Below, piece by piece: positions 39,484 through 47,860 of a stretch of 64,000 nucleotides of DNA. Where the stretch lies: assembly GCA_964494805.1 (NCBI GenBank), contig CAZBST010000001.1, forward strand, positions 186,001-250,000. Reading direction: 5' to 3'. Position numbers and translations under genes: made by a program. The notes beneath the pieces are model-generated. The model was not told the DNA's origin and ran no database searches. It was given only the letters and a program-made list of their open reading frames with translations. The DNA is from CAIYOL01 sp964494805 (GTDB lineage: Bacteria; Planctomycetota; Phycisphaerae; Sedimentisphaerales; Anaerobacaceae). Position 1 is the stretch's first letter. Every line of letters starts with the position of its first letter.

Positions 39484-41202
39484 TTAAACATTCGGCAATA
39501 TCAAGTTTAATAAACTTCCCACAAGCAAGGCTACTGTTATCATTATAATAGTTGATTTTAACATATCCTTGATGCCCAACTCTCTAACCAGCACAACAAA
39601 AGTAGCTATACAGGGGAAATATATTGCCAGGATGGTTGAGCCAATAACCAGTTGTTTGGTAGTGAGGTTAAGCGGCCCAAGCATTCCCACGGCCACATCT
39701 TTTCTTAAAAAACCTATCAAGAGCGCAGAAGTCACCTTCGGAGGCAATCCCCACAAGCTGCCTAATATAGGAGAAAAAAGCTTGGCCAAAAGGTCAATTA
39801 CTTTCAGAGTATAAAGGATATTTACTATCAAGATTCCTAATAATACATAAGGAACCGCAGAAAGCATAAACGCTCTGGTCCTCATCCAGAGTTTTTTAAT
39901 CACTGCTGAAATTTGAGGTCTTCTGTAAGGAGGTATTTCCAAGATTAATTCCGGGCTTTCACCTTTTAAGATGCGGTGCAGAATCGCTCCCAGGATAAGC
40001 CAAAGCAGAATTAAGGTCAAAAATACAACTGCTACATAATGTCCGCCTCTTTGGCCAACCAATCCCACAATCATAGCAATCTGAGCCATACAGGGCACAG
40101 CTATCGCCATTAAAGTAGCGGCAATAAATTTTTCCCTTCTTCCCTGCAATAGTCTTGTAGCTAAAGCACCGGGAACATTGCAGCCTATACCTAAAATCAT
40201 CGGGACGATAGCATAGCCGTGCAGTCCCAGCCGGTGCATAATATTGTCAACCAGGACCGCTAAGCGGGGAAGATAGCCCCAGTCCTCCAACAGTCCCAGG
40301 ATTAGATAGAAACTGAAGATGTAGGGTAAGACCATAGCAATGGGGACGAAAAGACCGGTAGTTAGAAGGCCGAAAGACATCCCGAAGTCAATCTTTCCTT
40401 CTATCAGGTGGCCGATAAGAATATCGTGCAGGAAGCCGCTCTGGCCGAGAAACTGGCTTAACCTTGTCATAAGGGGCAGCCAAAGACCTTCAAAAAACGG
40501 CTCAAATACATTCCCGATTAATCCCTCGCCGATGAGACGGATGATTTTAAAAGAAACATAAATTACTCCCAAAGCAATGGGTATTCCTGAAAGAGGTTTT
40601 ATACTTAAATCCTCAACTGTTTCTAAGAAAGTATGATGACGGTGGTGTAATTTTTGCACCTCGCTTACGATTTTGCCAATCTTTTCCCAGCGCTGCTTAT
40701 CAGAAGCCGGCCTGAGATTTGGTGTCCTGGCTTCGTTAAACCGTTTGACCAAACGCCGAACCCCTTCGCCGGTCAGGCCACAGGTAGGAACTACCGGCAC
40801 AGCCAACATCTCTTCTAATCTTTCTACATCGATTTCAATTCCCTTGTGTTTTGTATCATCCCACATATTCAGGACAACAATGACCGGAATATTTTTTTCC
40901 AATAGCTGTAAGGTTAAATAAAGATTCCTTTCCAAGTTAGTTGCATTTACAATATTGATAACTAAATCTCCCTCCTTTAGCATTAGGCAGGCTATCTCTT
41001 CAGCTTTAGTGACCGGCTCTAAAGTGTAGGTCCCCGGAACATCTAAAATCTGCATTTTTTCTTTGCCTAATCTTAGATATCCCTGGGTAAACTCAACCGT
41101 TGCCCCCGGATAATTAGAAATAATCACATTTGCGCCGGTAAGGCGGGAAAAAATGGCAGATTTTCCCACGTTGGGATTTCCCATCAGCAATATTTTTTTC
41201 AC
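39484..41202 (-). CDS. feoB: Ferrous iron transport protein B
   Basis: Fe(II) permease with a GTPase head. In 572 residues the N-terminal G domain has G1 GNPNVGKSAIF, G3 DVPGTYTLEP and G4 NMWD. A short helical linker follows, then about eight membrane segments with the two Gate motifs (MILGIGCNVPGALATRLLQG near residue 330, and LIGFLRKDVAVGMLGPLNLT near 500). It is shorter than E. coli FeoB (773). The two genes ahead of it are feoA (4-nt overlap) and a DtxR-type regulator, one operon. Confidence 0.95.
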   Translation of the reverse strand: MKKILLMGNPNVGKSAIFSRLTGANVIISNYPGATVEFTQGYLRLGKEKMQILDVPGTYTLEPVTKAEEIACLMLKEGDLVINIVNATNLERNLYLTLQLLEKNIPVIVVLNMWDDTKHKGIEIDVERLEEMLAVPVVPTCGLTGEGVRRLVKRFNEARTPNLRPASDKQRWEKIGKIVSEVQKLHHRHHTFLETVEDLSIKPLSGIPIALGVIYVSFKIIRLIGEGLIGNVFEPFFEGLWLPLMTRLSQFLGQSGFLHDILIGHLIEGKIDFGMSFGLLTTGLFVPIAMVLPYIFSFYLILGLLEDWGYLPRLAVLVDNIMHRLGLHGYAIVPMILGIGCNVPGALATRLLQGRREKFIAATLMAIAVPCMAQIAMIVGLVGQRGGHYVAVVFLTLILLWLILGAILHRILKGESPELILEIPPYRRPQISAVIKKLWMRTRAFMLSAVPYVLLGILIVNILYTLKVIDLLAKLFSPILGSLWGLPPKVTSALLIGFLRKDVAVGMLGPLNLTTKQLVIGSTILAIYFPCIATFVVLVRELGIKDMLKSTIIMITVALLVGSLLNLILPNV

Positions 41203-41438
41203 TTTTTTACCTCCACGTGGATTTTCCTTGCCATTCCAAAGCCGAGGGCGATCCGTATATTATCAACTTCTATAACCTGCGGCCCGCGCCAGAACTGAGC
41301 GCTTATCTTGGTAATCCTTTTTCCTGGCCTTATCCCCAGGCTTTCTACGTGCCTGATTAAGCCGGCTCCGCCTTGTATATCAACAATTACCCCAGATTCG
41401 CCCAGCTTCAATTCCGGCAAAGTCTTGAAATCGCCCAT
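41199..41438 (-). CDS. feoA: Ferrous iron transport protein A
   Basis: A 79-residue SH3-like protein that assists FeoB: LPELKLGESGVIVDIQGGAG, GLIRHVESLGIRPGKRITKI and MARKIHVEV. Typical size. It lies between the regulator and feoB, overlapping feoB by 4 nt. Confidence 0.93.
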   Translation of the reverse strand: MGDFKTLPELKLGESGVIVDIQGGAGLIRHVESLGIRPGKRITKISAQFWRGPQVIEVDNIRIALGFGMARKIHVEVKK

Positions 41439-41506
41439 AAACTTTTTCCTTTTTATTTCATCCGATTATGTTAAATATTCTGACTTTCGAGTTAAAAGAT
41501 TTTTTA

Positions 41507-42001
41507 TTAAGCCTTGAGTTTTTGCCTTCTTACTTTGCAGGTGCGGCGCCTTCCCGTCTTAAAATAATGGTCGAAACTTTTTAGCCAGTCGGGTTTATCC
41601 TGACCGGGGCAGGTCTCCACAAACTTTATGAATTTCGTGATTTTTTTTAAAGTCTGAGGGCTTATAGAATGTTCTATTTTACAAGCATCTTCTGCAGCTA
41701 TTTTGGGGTCGATACCTAAAATCTCGGTTAAAAATCTAAATAGCGTATCATGCCGGTTTTGAATACTTTGAGCCAGCCTTCTGCCTTCCGGTGTAAGTTC
41801 CACATAGCTGTAACGTTCATGAATGACCAATCCAGCTTTAGAAAGATTAGTAAGAGCAGCGTTAACAGAGGCTTTTGATACGCCCAGCGCAGCTGCTATA
41901 TCCCTGCTGCGGATGACATTGGACCGGCCGGCCAGGTTGAGGATTGCCTCGAGATAATCTTCCAAAGAGGCGCTTAAATTGTTGTTTTTCGCTGTCGGCA
42001 T
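41507..42001 (-). CDS. DtxR/MntR-type metal-dependent repressor
   Basis: A 164-residue regulator with an N-terminal winged helix (SASLEDYLEAILNLAGRSNV, RSRDIAAALGVSKASVNAAL, ERYSYVELTPEGRRLAQS) and a metal-binding dimerisation region (GIDPKIAAEDACKIEHSISP) containing the typical AxxxACxxEH element. It lacks the SH3-like third domain of DtxR proper. First gene of the feo operon, it probably represses its own promoter when Fe(II) or Mn(II) is plentiful; the palindrome at 42039-42056 is a likely operator. Confidence 0.9.
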   Translation of the reverse strand: MPTAKNNNLSASLEDYLEAILNLAGRSNVIRSRDIAAALGVSKASVNAALTNLSKAGLVIHERYSYVELTPEGRRLAQSIQNRHDTLFRFLTEILGIDPKIAAEDACKIEHSISPQTLKKITKFIKFVETCPGQDKPDWLKSFDHYFKTGRRRTCKVRRQKLKA

Positions 42002-42033
42002 AAGCCTTTTATCCTAAAAAGTAAGCTACAACT

Positions 42034-42063
42034 AATATAGTTAGTTTTGCCTAACTTTGTCAA
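42034..42063 (-). promoter_or_regulatory. feo operon promoter with palindromic operator
   Basis: On the minus strand: -35 TTGACA (42063-42058), an 18-nt spacer and -10 TATATT (42039-42034). Within the spacer is AGTTAG-N6-CTAACT (42056-42039), a perfect 6-6-6 inverted repeat of the DtxR/IdeR/MntR type (TTAG...CTAA). A repressor bound here would cover the promoter. The ATG of the regulator is about 33 nt downstream of the -10. Confidence 0.8.
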
Positions 42064-42090
42064 GAGTTTTTTAAAAATTTTTTCGTTTTG

Positions 42091-42190
42091 AAATCTCGAT
42101 CGTAGCCCCCGGATAATTGGAGGAAATTACATAAACCCCCGTTAATCGTGAAAAACACCGCGTTTTTACCAATATTTGGATTGCCTGTTT
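42091..42190 (-). pseudogene. feoB: Decayed fragment of a second feoB N-terminus
   Basis: On the minus strand the translation GNPNIGKNAVFF, then after a one-base shift in frame VISSNYPGATIEI, repeats the G1 and G2 part of FeoB (GNPNVGKSAIF...VIISNYPGATVEF). The frameshift and the absence of anything beyond about 33 codons show it is a remnant. It lies just upstream of the intact feo operon promoter. Confidence 0.75.
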
Positions 42191-42331
42191 AGCAAATCCA
42201 TTTTACGGTTTAAGCAGGCAAGGGATGCACCCGGCAAATCCCAGCGTCAAATTTTATTCTTGACCCTTTAAGTGCCTTTTGTTAAGAAATGGTCAAAAGG
42301 AAACTTACATTTAATTGAAGGGAGTCCAGTT

Positions 42332-42706
42332 ATGGCAGAAACAAATGAAACTCCAAAGCCGGCAGAAGTTTCCGGCGGCGGTGTGGTAAGCAAAGACGCC
42401 CGTATGTGGGGGATGCTGTGTCACCTGTTGGGGCTTTTTACCAGCTTTATAGGCCCGCTGATTATCTGGATGTTAAAGAAGGAGGAAGACCCGTTTATCG
42501 ACAACCAGGGCAAAGAGGCCTTGAACTTCCAGATTACTGTGCTGATTGCATCGATTGTGTCTGGACTGCTGGCGGCTCTTTGTATCGGGGTTTTCCTCGG
42601 AATCGCGGTCGCCATCGTGGACTTAATCTTTTGCATCATTGCTACAGTAAAGTCGAACGGCGGCGAGGCATATCGGTATCCGGTGAGTATAAGGTTCATC
42701 AAGTAG
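42332..42706 (+). CDS. DUF4870 membrane protein
   Basis: A 124-residue protein of the DUF4870 (Tic20-like) type: DARMWGMLCHLLGLFTSFIG, then IIWMLKKEEDPFIDNQGKEA and LNFQITVLIASIVSGLLAAL, with about three membrane segments. KEALNFQ is the family's typical motif. The ATG at 42332 follows GAAGGGAG; an upstream in-frame start at 42272 is less likely. Function unknown. Confidence 0.85.
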   Translation: MAETNETPKPAEVSGGGVVSKDARMWGMLCHLLGLFTSFIGPLIIWMLKKEEDPFIDNQGKEALNFQITVLIASIVSGLLAALCIGVFLGIAVAIVDLIFCIIATVKSNGGEAYRYPVSIRFIK

Positions 42707-42814
42707 AAACCTCAGCCCGGCCGGGCTATAACAGAATAGGTTTTAGCAAACGGTGCAAATCTGCGCGAGGCCGTTTTCTTGCAAAATTGCTGCTGGGCAG
42801 GTATTATAGCTTAA

Positions 42815-43300
42815 ATGGCAGCGAAATCACGCAAGAGCAAGAGTAATCAAAGCCCGGAGACAGTTAACAAAAAGGCCTATCGGAATTTTGAGATTGTCGA
42901 TAAGTACGAGGCGGGGATGTCACTTTTGGGCACGGAGGTAAAATCGCTTCGAGCGGCCCAGGCCAACCTTGACGGCTCTTATGCGAGGATTATAGGCGAC
43001 CAATGCTGGCTTGTTGGGGCGACCATAGCACAATATCAACAGGCCGGCGCAAATAATCATGAGCCGACCAGAAAAAGAAAACTGCTGCTGCACAGGATTG
43101 AGATTCACAGGATAAGGACAAAGCTTGAGCAGCGCGGCTTTACGCTTGTGCCTCTTCGGATTTATTTTGATAATAGAGGGCTTGCAAAAATAGAGCTGGC
43201 GCTGGCCAAAGGCAAAAGGCAATACGATAAGCGCAGAAAAATCGCCGAGCGCCAGCAAAAACGGGACATTAGCAGGGATATGAAAAAGTATCGCAAATAA
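42815..43300 (+). CDS. smpB: SsrA-binding protein
   Basis: Binds tmRNA and brings it to stalled ribosomes. The 161 residues have YRNFEIVDKYEAGMSLLGTE, VKSLRAAQANLDGSYARI, LLLHRIEIHRIRTKLEQRGF and a Lys/Arg-rich C-terminal tail (KRQYDKRRKIAERQQKRDIS), all standard. No tmRNA gene was found in the window. It is the first gene of a small plus-strand run with DUF1844 and trpC. Confidence 0.96.
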   Translation: MAAKSRKSKSNQSPETVNKKAYRNFEIVDKYEAGMSLLGTEVKSLRAAQANLDGSYARIIGDQCWLVGATIAQYQQAGANNHEPTRKRKLLLHRIEIHRIRTKLEQRGFTLVPLRIYFDNRGLAKIELALAKGKRQYDKRRKIAERQQKRDISRDMKKYRK

Positions 43301-43336
43301 GATTTGAGCGGACAAAAGGATTTTAAGAGGTCTAAA

Positions 43337-43729
43337 ATGGCTAAAGAAGAAAAAAAAGAAGACAAGAAGATTATAATTGATGAAGACTGGAAGCAGCAGG
43401 CGCAAAAGGAGAAAGAAATACTGGCTGCGCAGGAAAAAGCGGAGGAGGAAAAAGCTCCGCGGGACAAGTCCCGTCACGGGCCTTTGCCAAAAGGCGATTT
43501 CGCTGCGCTGATAAGTATGCTTGTTACGCAGGCGTTATTTGCCTTAGGTCTGCTGCAGGTAGAAGGACAAAAGGACAAAGAGCCGGATTTGGAGCTGGCC
43601 AAGTATAATATCGATATGCTTGAGACCATCGGAGAAAAGACCAAAGGCAACCTGACCGAGGAGGAAAAAAAGATTCTTGAGAATACTCTCAGTCAGGTTC
43701 GTATGGCTTATGTGAAGCTGGCAGGGTAG
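43337..43729 (+). CDS. DUF1844 protein
   Basis: A 130-residue protein with a charged, Lys/Glu-rich N-terminal half and a DUF1844 core (PKGDFAALISMLVTQALFAL, LELAKYNIDMLETIGEKTKG and LSQVRMAYVKLAG). The family is small, found widely in planctomycetes and acidobacteria, and of unknown function. The ATG at 43337 has AAGAGG; a longer reading frame to 43304 is possible. It precedes trpC by 5 nt. Confidence 0.85.
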   Translation: MAKEEKKEDKKIIIDEDWKQQAQKEKEILAAQEKAEEEKAPRDKSRHGPLPKGDFAALISMLVTQALFALGLLQVEGQKDKEPDLELAKYNIDMLETIGEKTKGNLTEEEKKILENTLSQVRMAYVKLAG

Positions 43730-43734
43730 GAACA

Positions 43735-44544
43735 TTGGCAAGTATACTGGATAAAATAATAGAAGACAAAAAAGCCGAAGTTAAGCTTCGCAGCGAACAA
43801 AGGAGCTTGGAACAGCTTAAGGCCGAAGTTGCTTCTATGCCGAAGTGTCGTAATTTCTATAAAGCCGTCACTAAGCACAGCGGCAGGGGGCTGAATGTTA
43901 TTGCAGAGGTCAAAAAGGCCTCGCCGTCAGCAGGGGTAATTCGTGAGGACTTCGACGCTGTGACCATTGCGCAGATCTATCAGAAGTGCGGGGCTGACAC
44001 AATCAGCGTTCTTACCGATGAAAAGTATTTCCAGGGCAGGCTCGAGTATATAAATCAAATCAAGGAGGCGGTGGATTTGCCGGTTTTGCGCAAAGATTTT
44101 ATTATCGACATCTGGCAGGTCTACGAATCCCGCGCTGCCGGGGCCGATGCGATACTGCTGATAGCCGAAACATTAACGCCCGGTGAGCTGATGGATTTAA
44201 TGATAACGGCGGCGGAGCTGACGCTGACGGTCCTGCTGGAGGTGCACGAGGCCGATACTCTGCTGGCCGTCCGTAGTCTCGTAGGTTTCCCTAGAAAAGG
44301 CTACAGCGTCCTCGGCATCAACAATCGAAATCTGGCTACAATGAAAGTGGATTTGGGAACGAGCTGCCGATTGGCGGAGCTTGTCGATAATAAAAGAGAG
44401 CTTGTAGCTGAAAGCGGGATAAAATCGCGGGCTGACGTCGAAAAGCTAAAGTCTATCGGCATAGGTGCTGTGCTCATCGGCCAGGTACTTTGTGAAAGTA
44501 ACAATATAGAGAAAAAATTCGAAGAACTTTTCGGCTCGTGGTGA
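43735..44544 (+). CDS. trpC: Indole-3-glycerol phosphate synthase
   Basis: Forms indole-3-glycerol phosphate from CdRP in tryptophan synthesis. The 269 residues are a TIM barrel: ILDKIIEDKKAEVKLR, NVIAEVKKASPSAGVIREDF with the catalytic Lys, LSVLTDEKYFQGRLEYI and VLRKDFIIDIWQVYESRAAG, GINNRNLATMKVDLG, and AESGIKSRADVEKLKSIGIG. The start is a TTG at 43735, 5 nt after the DUF1844 stop. No other trp gene is adjacent. Confidence 0.96.
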   Translation: MASILDKIIEDKKAEVKLRSEQRSLEQLKAEVASMPKCRNFYKAVTKHSGRGLNVIAEVKKASPSAGVIREDFDAVTIAQIYQKCGADTISVLTDEKYFQGRLEYINQIKEAVDLPVLRKDFIIDIWQVYESRAAGADAILLIAETLTPGELMDLMITAAELTLTVLLEVHEADTLLAVRSLVGFPRKGYSVLGINNRNLATMKVDLGTSCRLAELVDNKRELVAESGIKSRADVEKLKSIGIGAVLIGQVLCESNNIEKKFEELFGSW

Positions 44545-44599
44545 GCTCGTCGAACCACTAAAAACTTTTTGTCAGGCCAAATAAGGTGAGATTAAAATT

Positions 44600-44959
44600 A
44601 TGAATATATTTCTTTATATCCTGTTGGGAGTAGTTGCCGGGATTTTTAGCGGCCTAATCGGCATAGGCGGAGGAATAATTATAGTTCCTGCGCTGGTTTT
44701 ATTATTTGGCCTATCGCAACATACTGCACAGGGCACGACTCTGGCTTTAATGGTTCCGCCAATAGGACTGCTGGCTGCATTGGCGTATTATAAACAGGGA
44801 TTTGTTGACCTGAAGGTGGCGGCCTTCGTATGTCTGGGCTTCTTCATCGGCGGTTTGTTTGGCGCTAAATTTGCCATTGGAATTCCTGAAACGATTTTGA
44901 AAAAAATCTTCGGGATAGTGCTTTTGGCCGTTTCGATAAGAATGATTCTCTTCAAATAG
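44600..44959 (+). CDS. TauE/SafE (TSUP) family protein, half-size
   Basis: A 119-residue membrane protein with GVVAGIFSGLIGIGGGIIIV and PALVLLFGLSQHTAQGTTLA, the usual TSUP repeat signature, plus about four membrane segments. Full members (about 250 residues) have two such halves; this one has a single half and may act as a dimer. The family exports sulfite, sulfonates and other organic anions. Substrate not evident. Confidence 0.82.
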   Translation: MNIFLYILLGVVAGIFSGLIGIGGGIIIVPALVLLFGLSQHTAQGTTLALMVPPIGLLAALAYYKQGFVDLKVAAFVCLGFFIGGLFGAKFAIGIPETILKKIFGIVLLAVSIRMILFK

Positions 44960-45130
44960 ACGTTTTCGGCTTGTAGGGTTTTCCTGGCAGGTTTGAGACC
45001 TATACGAAGCAATAAAAACAACAAACGGCCTTGACAATGAGAACGGTATTTGGTTAGAATCCTCTGTAGTAAATCGATTATGGGAAGAAAGTCTAATTCA
45101 TTTTGTAGTTAGAAAGGCAGGGAGCAGAAT

Positions 45131-45943
45131 ATGAAACAGCAGGCAATTTTTGCATTCTTTTTCTTGAATTTGTTTGCGCAGGCTGTATTAGGGCAGACAG
45201 AGCCCAATAAGCCGACACCCATTGCTGTTGTTTCATTGGTGGATGGAACAGAAGTCGAGCTTTTGGAGTTCTCGATGTTTAGCTGCGTGAAGAGCCCGCA
45301 TGTGTACTACACTGGAACACGCAGGATTGAATGTAAAGGTATTCCACTGCGGCAAGGCTGGCTTTGGAAAATTGTTCCGATTGCCGAAATTAAATCGGCC
45401 AAACTTATGAGGGAGAAATCGGAAATCCAGCTTTACGATGCAACCGTGCTCAAAGGGACTATTCCTGGCAGACCAGTATATGACACGTGGTTAAATGGGG
45501 AGCGATTTGAAGTAGAAGGGAAAAGAACGGTCCTTGGCGTCGAAGGCGTCTTCACTATTGATTGGGAAAAAATTACATCGATATCTCGGAATGACCCGAA
45601 CACGAACATATATAATATTGTGGATACAAACGGAACAAATACAGCCGTGACTGACATAAGCATCAAACAAATTATTTCTGGTGGTTCTGATTACCGCACG
45701 AAGCACCAGTTTCCCGATTCAAAGGTCGAGTTTACAGTAGCTAATACGACGGTTGAGCTTCGACTCGGCGATATTGACATACTGACTTTTCTAACCAATG
45801 AAGATTCCGTTAAAATAAAAGTGAAAAGCGGAGATGAAACGACAGGTGTCCTTGAGGATGTTTGTTGTGTGTTCGGGAAAACCGCCGCGGGCCGGTTGCT
45901 GTTCACAGAGACAAAAGAGGTGAAAGCCGTCAAGTTCAAGTGA
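45131..45943 (+). CDS. Unknown exported protein
   Basis: A 270-residue protein with a signal peptide (IFAFFFLNLFAQAVLGQTEP). It appears to hold three similar beta units, with SLVDGTEVELLEFSMF, RREKSEIQLYDATVLKGTIP-like, and LRLGDIDILTFLTNEDSVKI, each a short strand-rich 'effect on X' motif. No catalytic site is visible. Stands alone, convergent with glnS. Confidence 0.6.
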   Translation: MKQQAIFAFFFLNLFAQAVLGQTEPNKPTPIAVVSLVDGTEVELLEFSMFSCVKSPHVYYTGTRRIECKGIPLRQGWLWKIVPIAEIKSAKLMREKSEIQLYDATVLKGTIPGRPVYDTWLNGERFEVEGKRTVLGVEGVFTIDWEKITSISRNDPNTNIYNIVDTNGTNTAVTDISIKQIISGGSDYRTKHQFPDSKVEFTVANTTVELRLGDIDILTFLTNEDSVKIKVKSGDETTGVLEDVCCVFGKTAAGRLLFTETKEVKAVKFK

Positions 45944-46010
45944 AAAGCCGCAACAGCCGGGACTTAATCAGCTAAAGTTACATTGTGTAAATCTGTGTTA
46001 AGATGTGTCT

Positions 46011-47699
46011 TTATGCGCCGGCGTTTTTGATTTTGGCCCACTCGTCGCGCAAAGTTACTGTGCGATTGAATACAAGTTTCTTGGGGGAACTGTCGTGGTC
46101 AACACAGAAATAGCCGAGCCGCTCGAATTGGTATCGGCTTAATGGTTTTGCCTTTGCCAGAGATGGTTCAACACGGCAGTCCTTCAACACTTCCAGCGAG
46201 TTCGGACTCAAATTTGTTGTGAAGTCTTTGTTTTCTCCCGTTTCATCTGGGTTTTGGTTTGTGAAGAGGTGGTCATACAATCGCACCTCGGCCTGCAGCG
46301 AATGGGCCGCTGAAACCCAGTGCAGAGTGGATTTGACCTTTCTGCCATCTGGCGCGTCACCACCCCGCGTTGCGGGGTCATAAGTGCAGTGCAGCTCGAT
46401 TACATTGCCGTCTTTATCTTTGACGGCGTTCGTGCAGGTGACGAAATATGCGTATCGCAGGCGGACCTCCCGGCCGGGTGCCAGGCGGTAGAACTTCTTT
46501 GGCGGGTTCTCCATAAAGTCTTCCTGCTCGATGAAAAGTTCCCGCGAGAAGGAAACTTTGCGTGTGCCGGCAGCCGAGTCTTCAGGATTATTGACCGCGT
46601 CCATTTCTTCGGCCTTGTCCTGCGGGAAATTGTCAATGATTACTTTAAGCGGCCGAAGCACGGCCATTACGCGAGGGCTGGTCTTATTTAAGTCTTCACG
46701 CAGGCAATGTTCCAGCAGTGCAATATCAATAGTGCTGTTGAACTTATTGACGCCTATTACGGAACAGAAATTGCGAATTGCTTCTGGAGAGTAGCCGCGT
46801 CTTCTCATTCCTGAAATTGTCGGCATCCGTGGGTCGTCCCAGCCGCTGACTTTGTCCTGCTGCACTAATTGCAATAGCTTCCTTTTGCTCATCACGGTGT
46901 AGGTTAAATTCAGCCGGGCGAACTCAATCTGCTGCGGATGATGCACCCCAAGCTGTTCGAGGTACCAGTCATATAAAGGCCGATGATTTTCAAACTCCAG
47001 TGTGCAAATAGAGTGCGTAATTTTTTCAATGGAGTCCTCAAGCCCGTGCGCCCAGTCATAAGTCGGGTATATGCACCATTTATTGCCTGTGCGATGATGG
47101 TCAGCATGCAGAATCCTATACATAACGGGGTCTCGCATATTCAGGTTCGGATGCGCCATATCTATTTTTGCACGCAATGTTTTTGCACCATCAGGGAATT
47201 CGCCCGCCCGCATTCGTGTAAGCAAATCGAGGTTTTCATCGATGCTGCGGTTGCGGTAGGGGCTGTTCTTGCCGGGCTTAGTCAATGTGCCGCGGTACTC
47301 TCTGATTTCGTCAGCGTTCAGGTCGCAGACATAAGCCTTGCCAGCTCTGGTAAGCTGCACAGCGTATTCGTACATTTGCTCGAAGTAATCGGAAGCAAAA
47401 TATAGGCGGTCTTCCCAGTCCCATCCCAGCCATTTTATGTCCTCAATAATCGAATCGACGTATTCCTGTTCTTCTTTTTCTGGGTTGGTGTCGTCGAATC
47501 GCAGGTTGCATTTGCCGCTGAACTGCTTTGCGATACCGAAATTCAGGCAAATTGCTTTTGCGTGCCCGATATGCAGATAGCCGTTCGGCTCAGGCGGAAA
47601 GCGGGTATGCACCCGGCCGTCCCACTTGTTGGTCTTTAAGTCTTCAGCGACAATCGACCGGATAAAATCGAGCTTAGCTGTCGAATCGTTTGTGCTCAT
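46011..47699 (-). CDS. glnS: Glutaminyl-tRNA synthetase
   Basis: Class I aminoacyl-tRNA synthetase that charges tRNA-Gln directly. Signature motifs are FPPEPNGYLHIGHAKAICLN (HIGH), the FDDTNPEKEEQEY block and VMSKRKLLQLVQ (KMSKS equivalent), with the beta-barrel anticodon-binding C-terminus. The ATG at 47699 gives 562 residues; a longer frame begins at 47792. It is divergent from gltX. The window's only tRNA is a tRNA-Gln. Confidence 0.96.
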   Translation of the reverse strand: MSTNDSTAKLDFIRSIVAEDLKTNKWDGRVHTRFPPEPNGYLHIGHAKAICLNFGIAKQFSGKCNLRFDDTNPEKEEQEYVDSIIEDIKWLGWDWEDRLYFASDYFEQMYEYAVQLTRAGKAYVCDLNADEIREYRGTLTKPGKNSPYRNRSIDENLDLLTRMRAGEFPDGAKTLRAKIDMAHPNLNMRDPVMYRILHADHHRTGNKWCIYPTYDWAHGLEDSIEKITHSICTLEFENHRPLYDWYLEQLGVHHPQQIEFARLNLTYTVMSKRKLLQLVQQDKVSGWDDPRMPTISGMRRRGYSPEAIRNFCSVIGVNKFNSTIDIALLEHCLREDLNKTSPRVMAVLRPLKVIIDNFPQDKAEEMDAVNNPEDSAAGTRKVSFSRELFIEQEDFMENPPKKFYRLAPGREVRLRYAYFVTCTNAVKDKDGNVIELHCTYDPATRGGDAPDGRKVKSTLHWVSAAHSLQAEVRLYDHLFTNQNPDETGENKDFTTNLSPNSLEVLKDCRVEPSLAKAKPLSRYQFERLGYFCVDHDSSPKKLVFNRTVTLRDEWAKIKNAGA

Positions 47700-47860
47700 A
47701 TCGGCAATACCTTTGCGTTTTTTAATGCTGAGATTATAGCTATCTGGAGCGAAATTAACAGGGGAAAATGCCTCATCCGGCCGAGCACACATCTATTCTT
47801 GACAATAGGGTCAATATAGCTTAATCTCTCGTCGTTTTCGCATTTTTCTCGAGGTTTATA

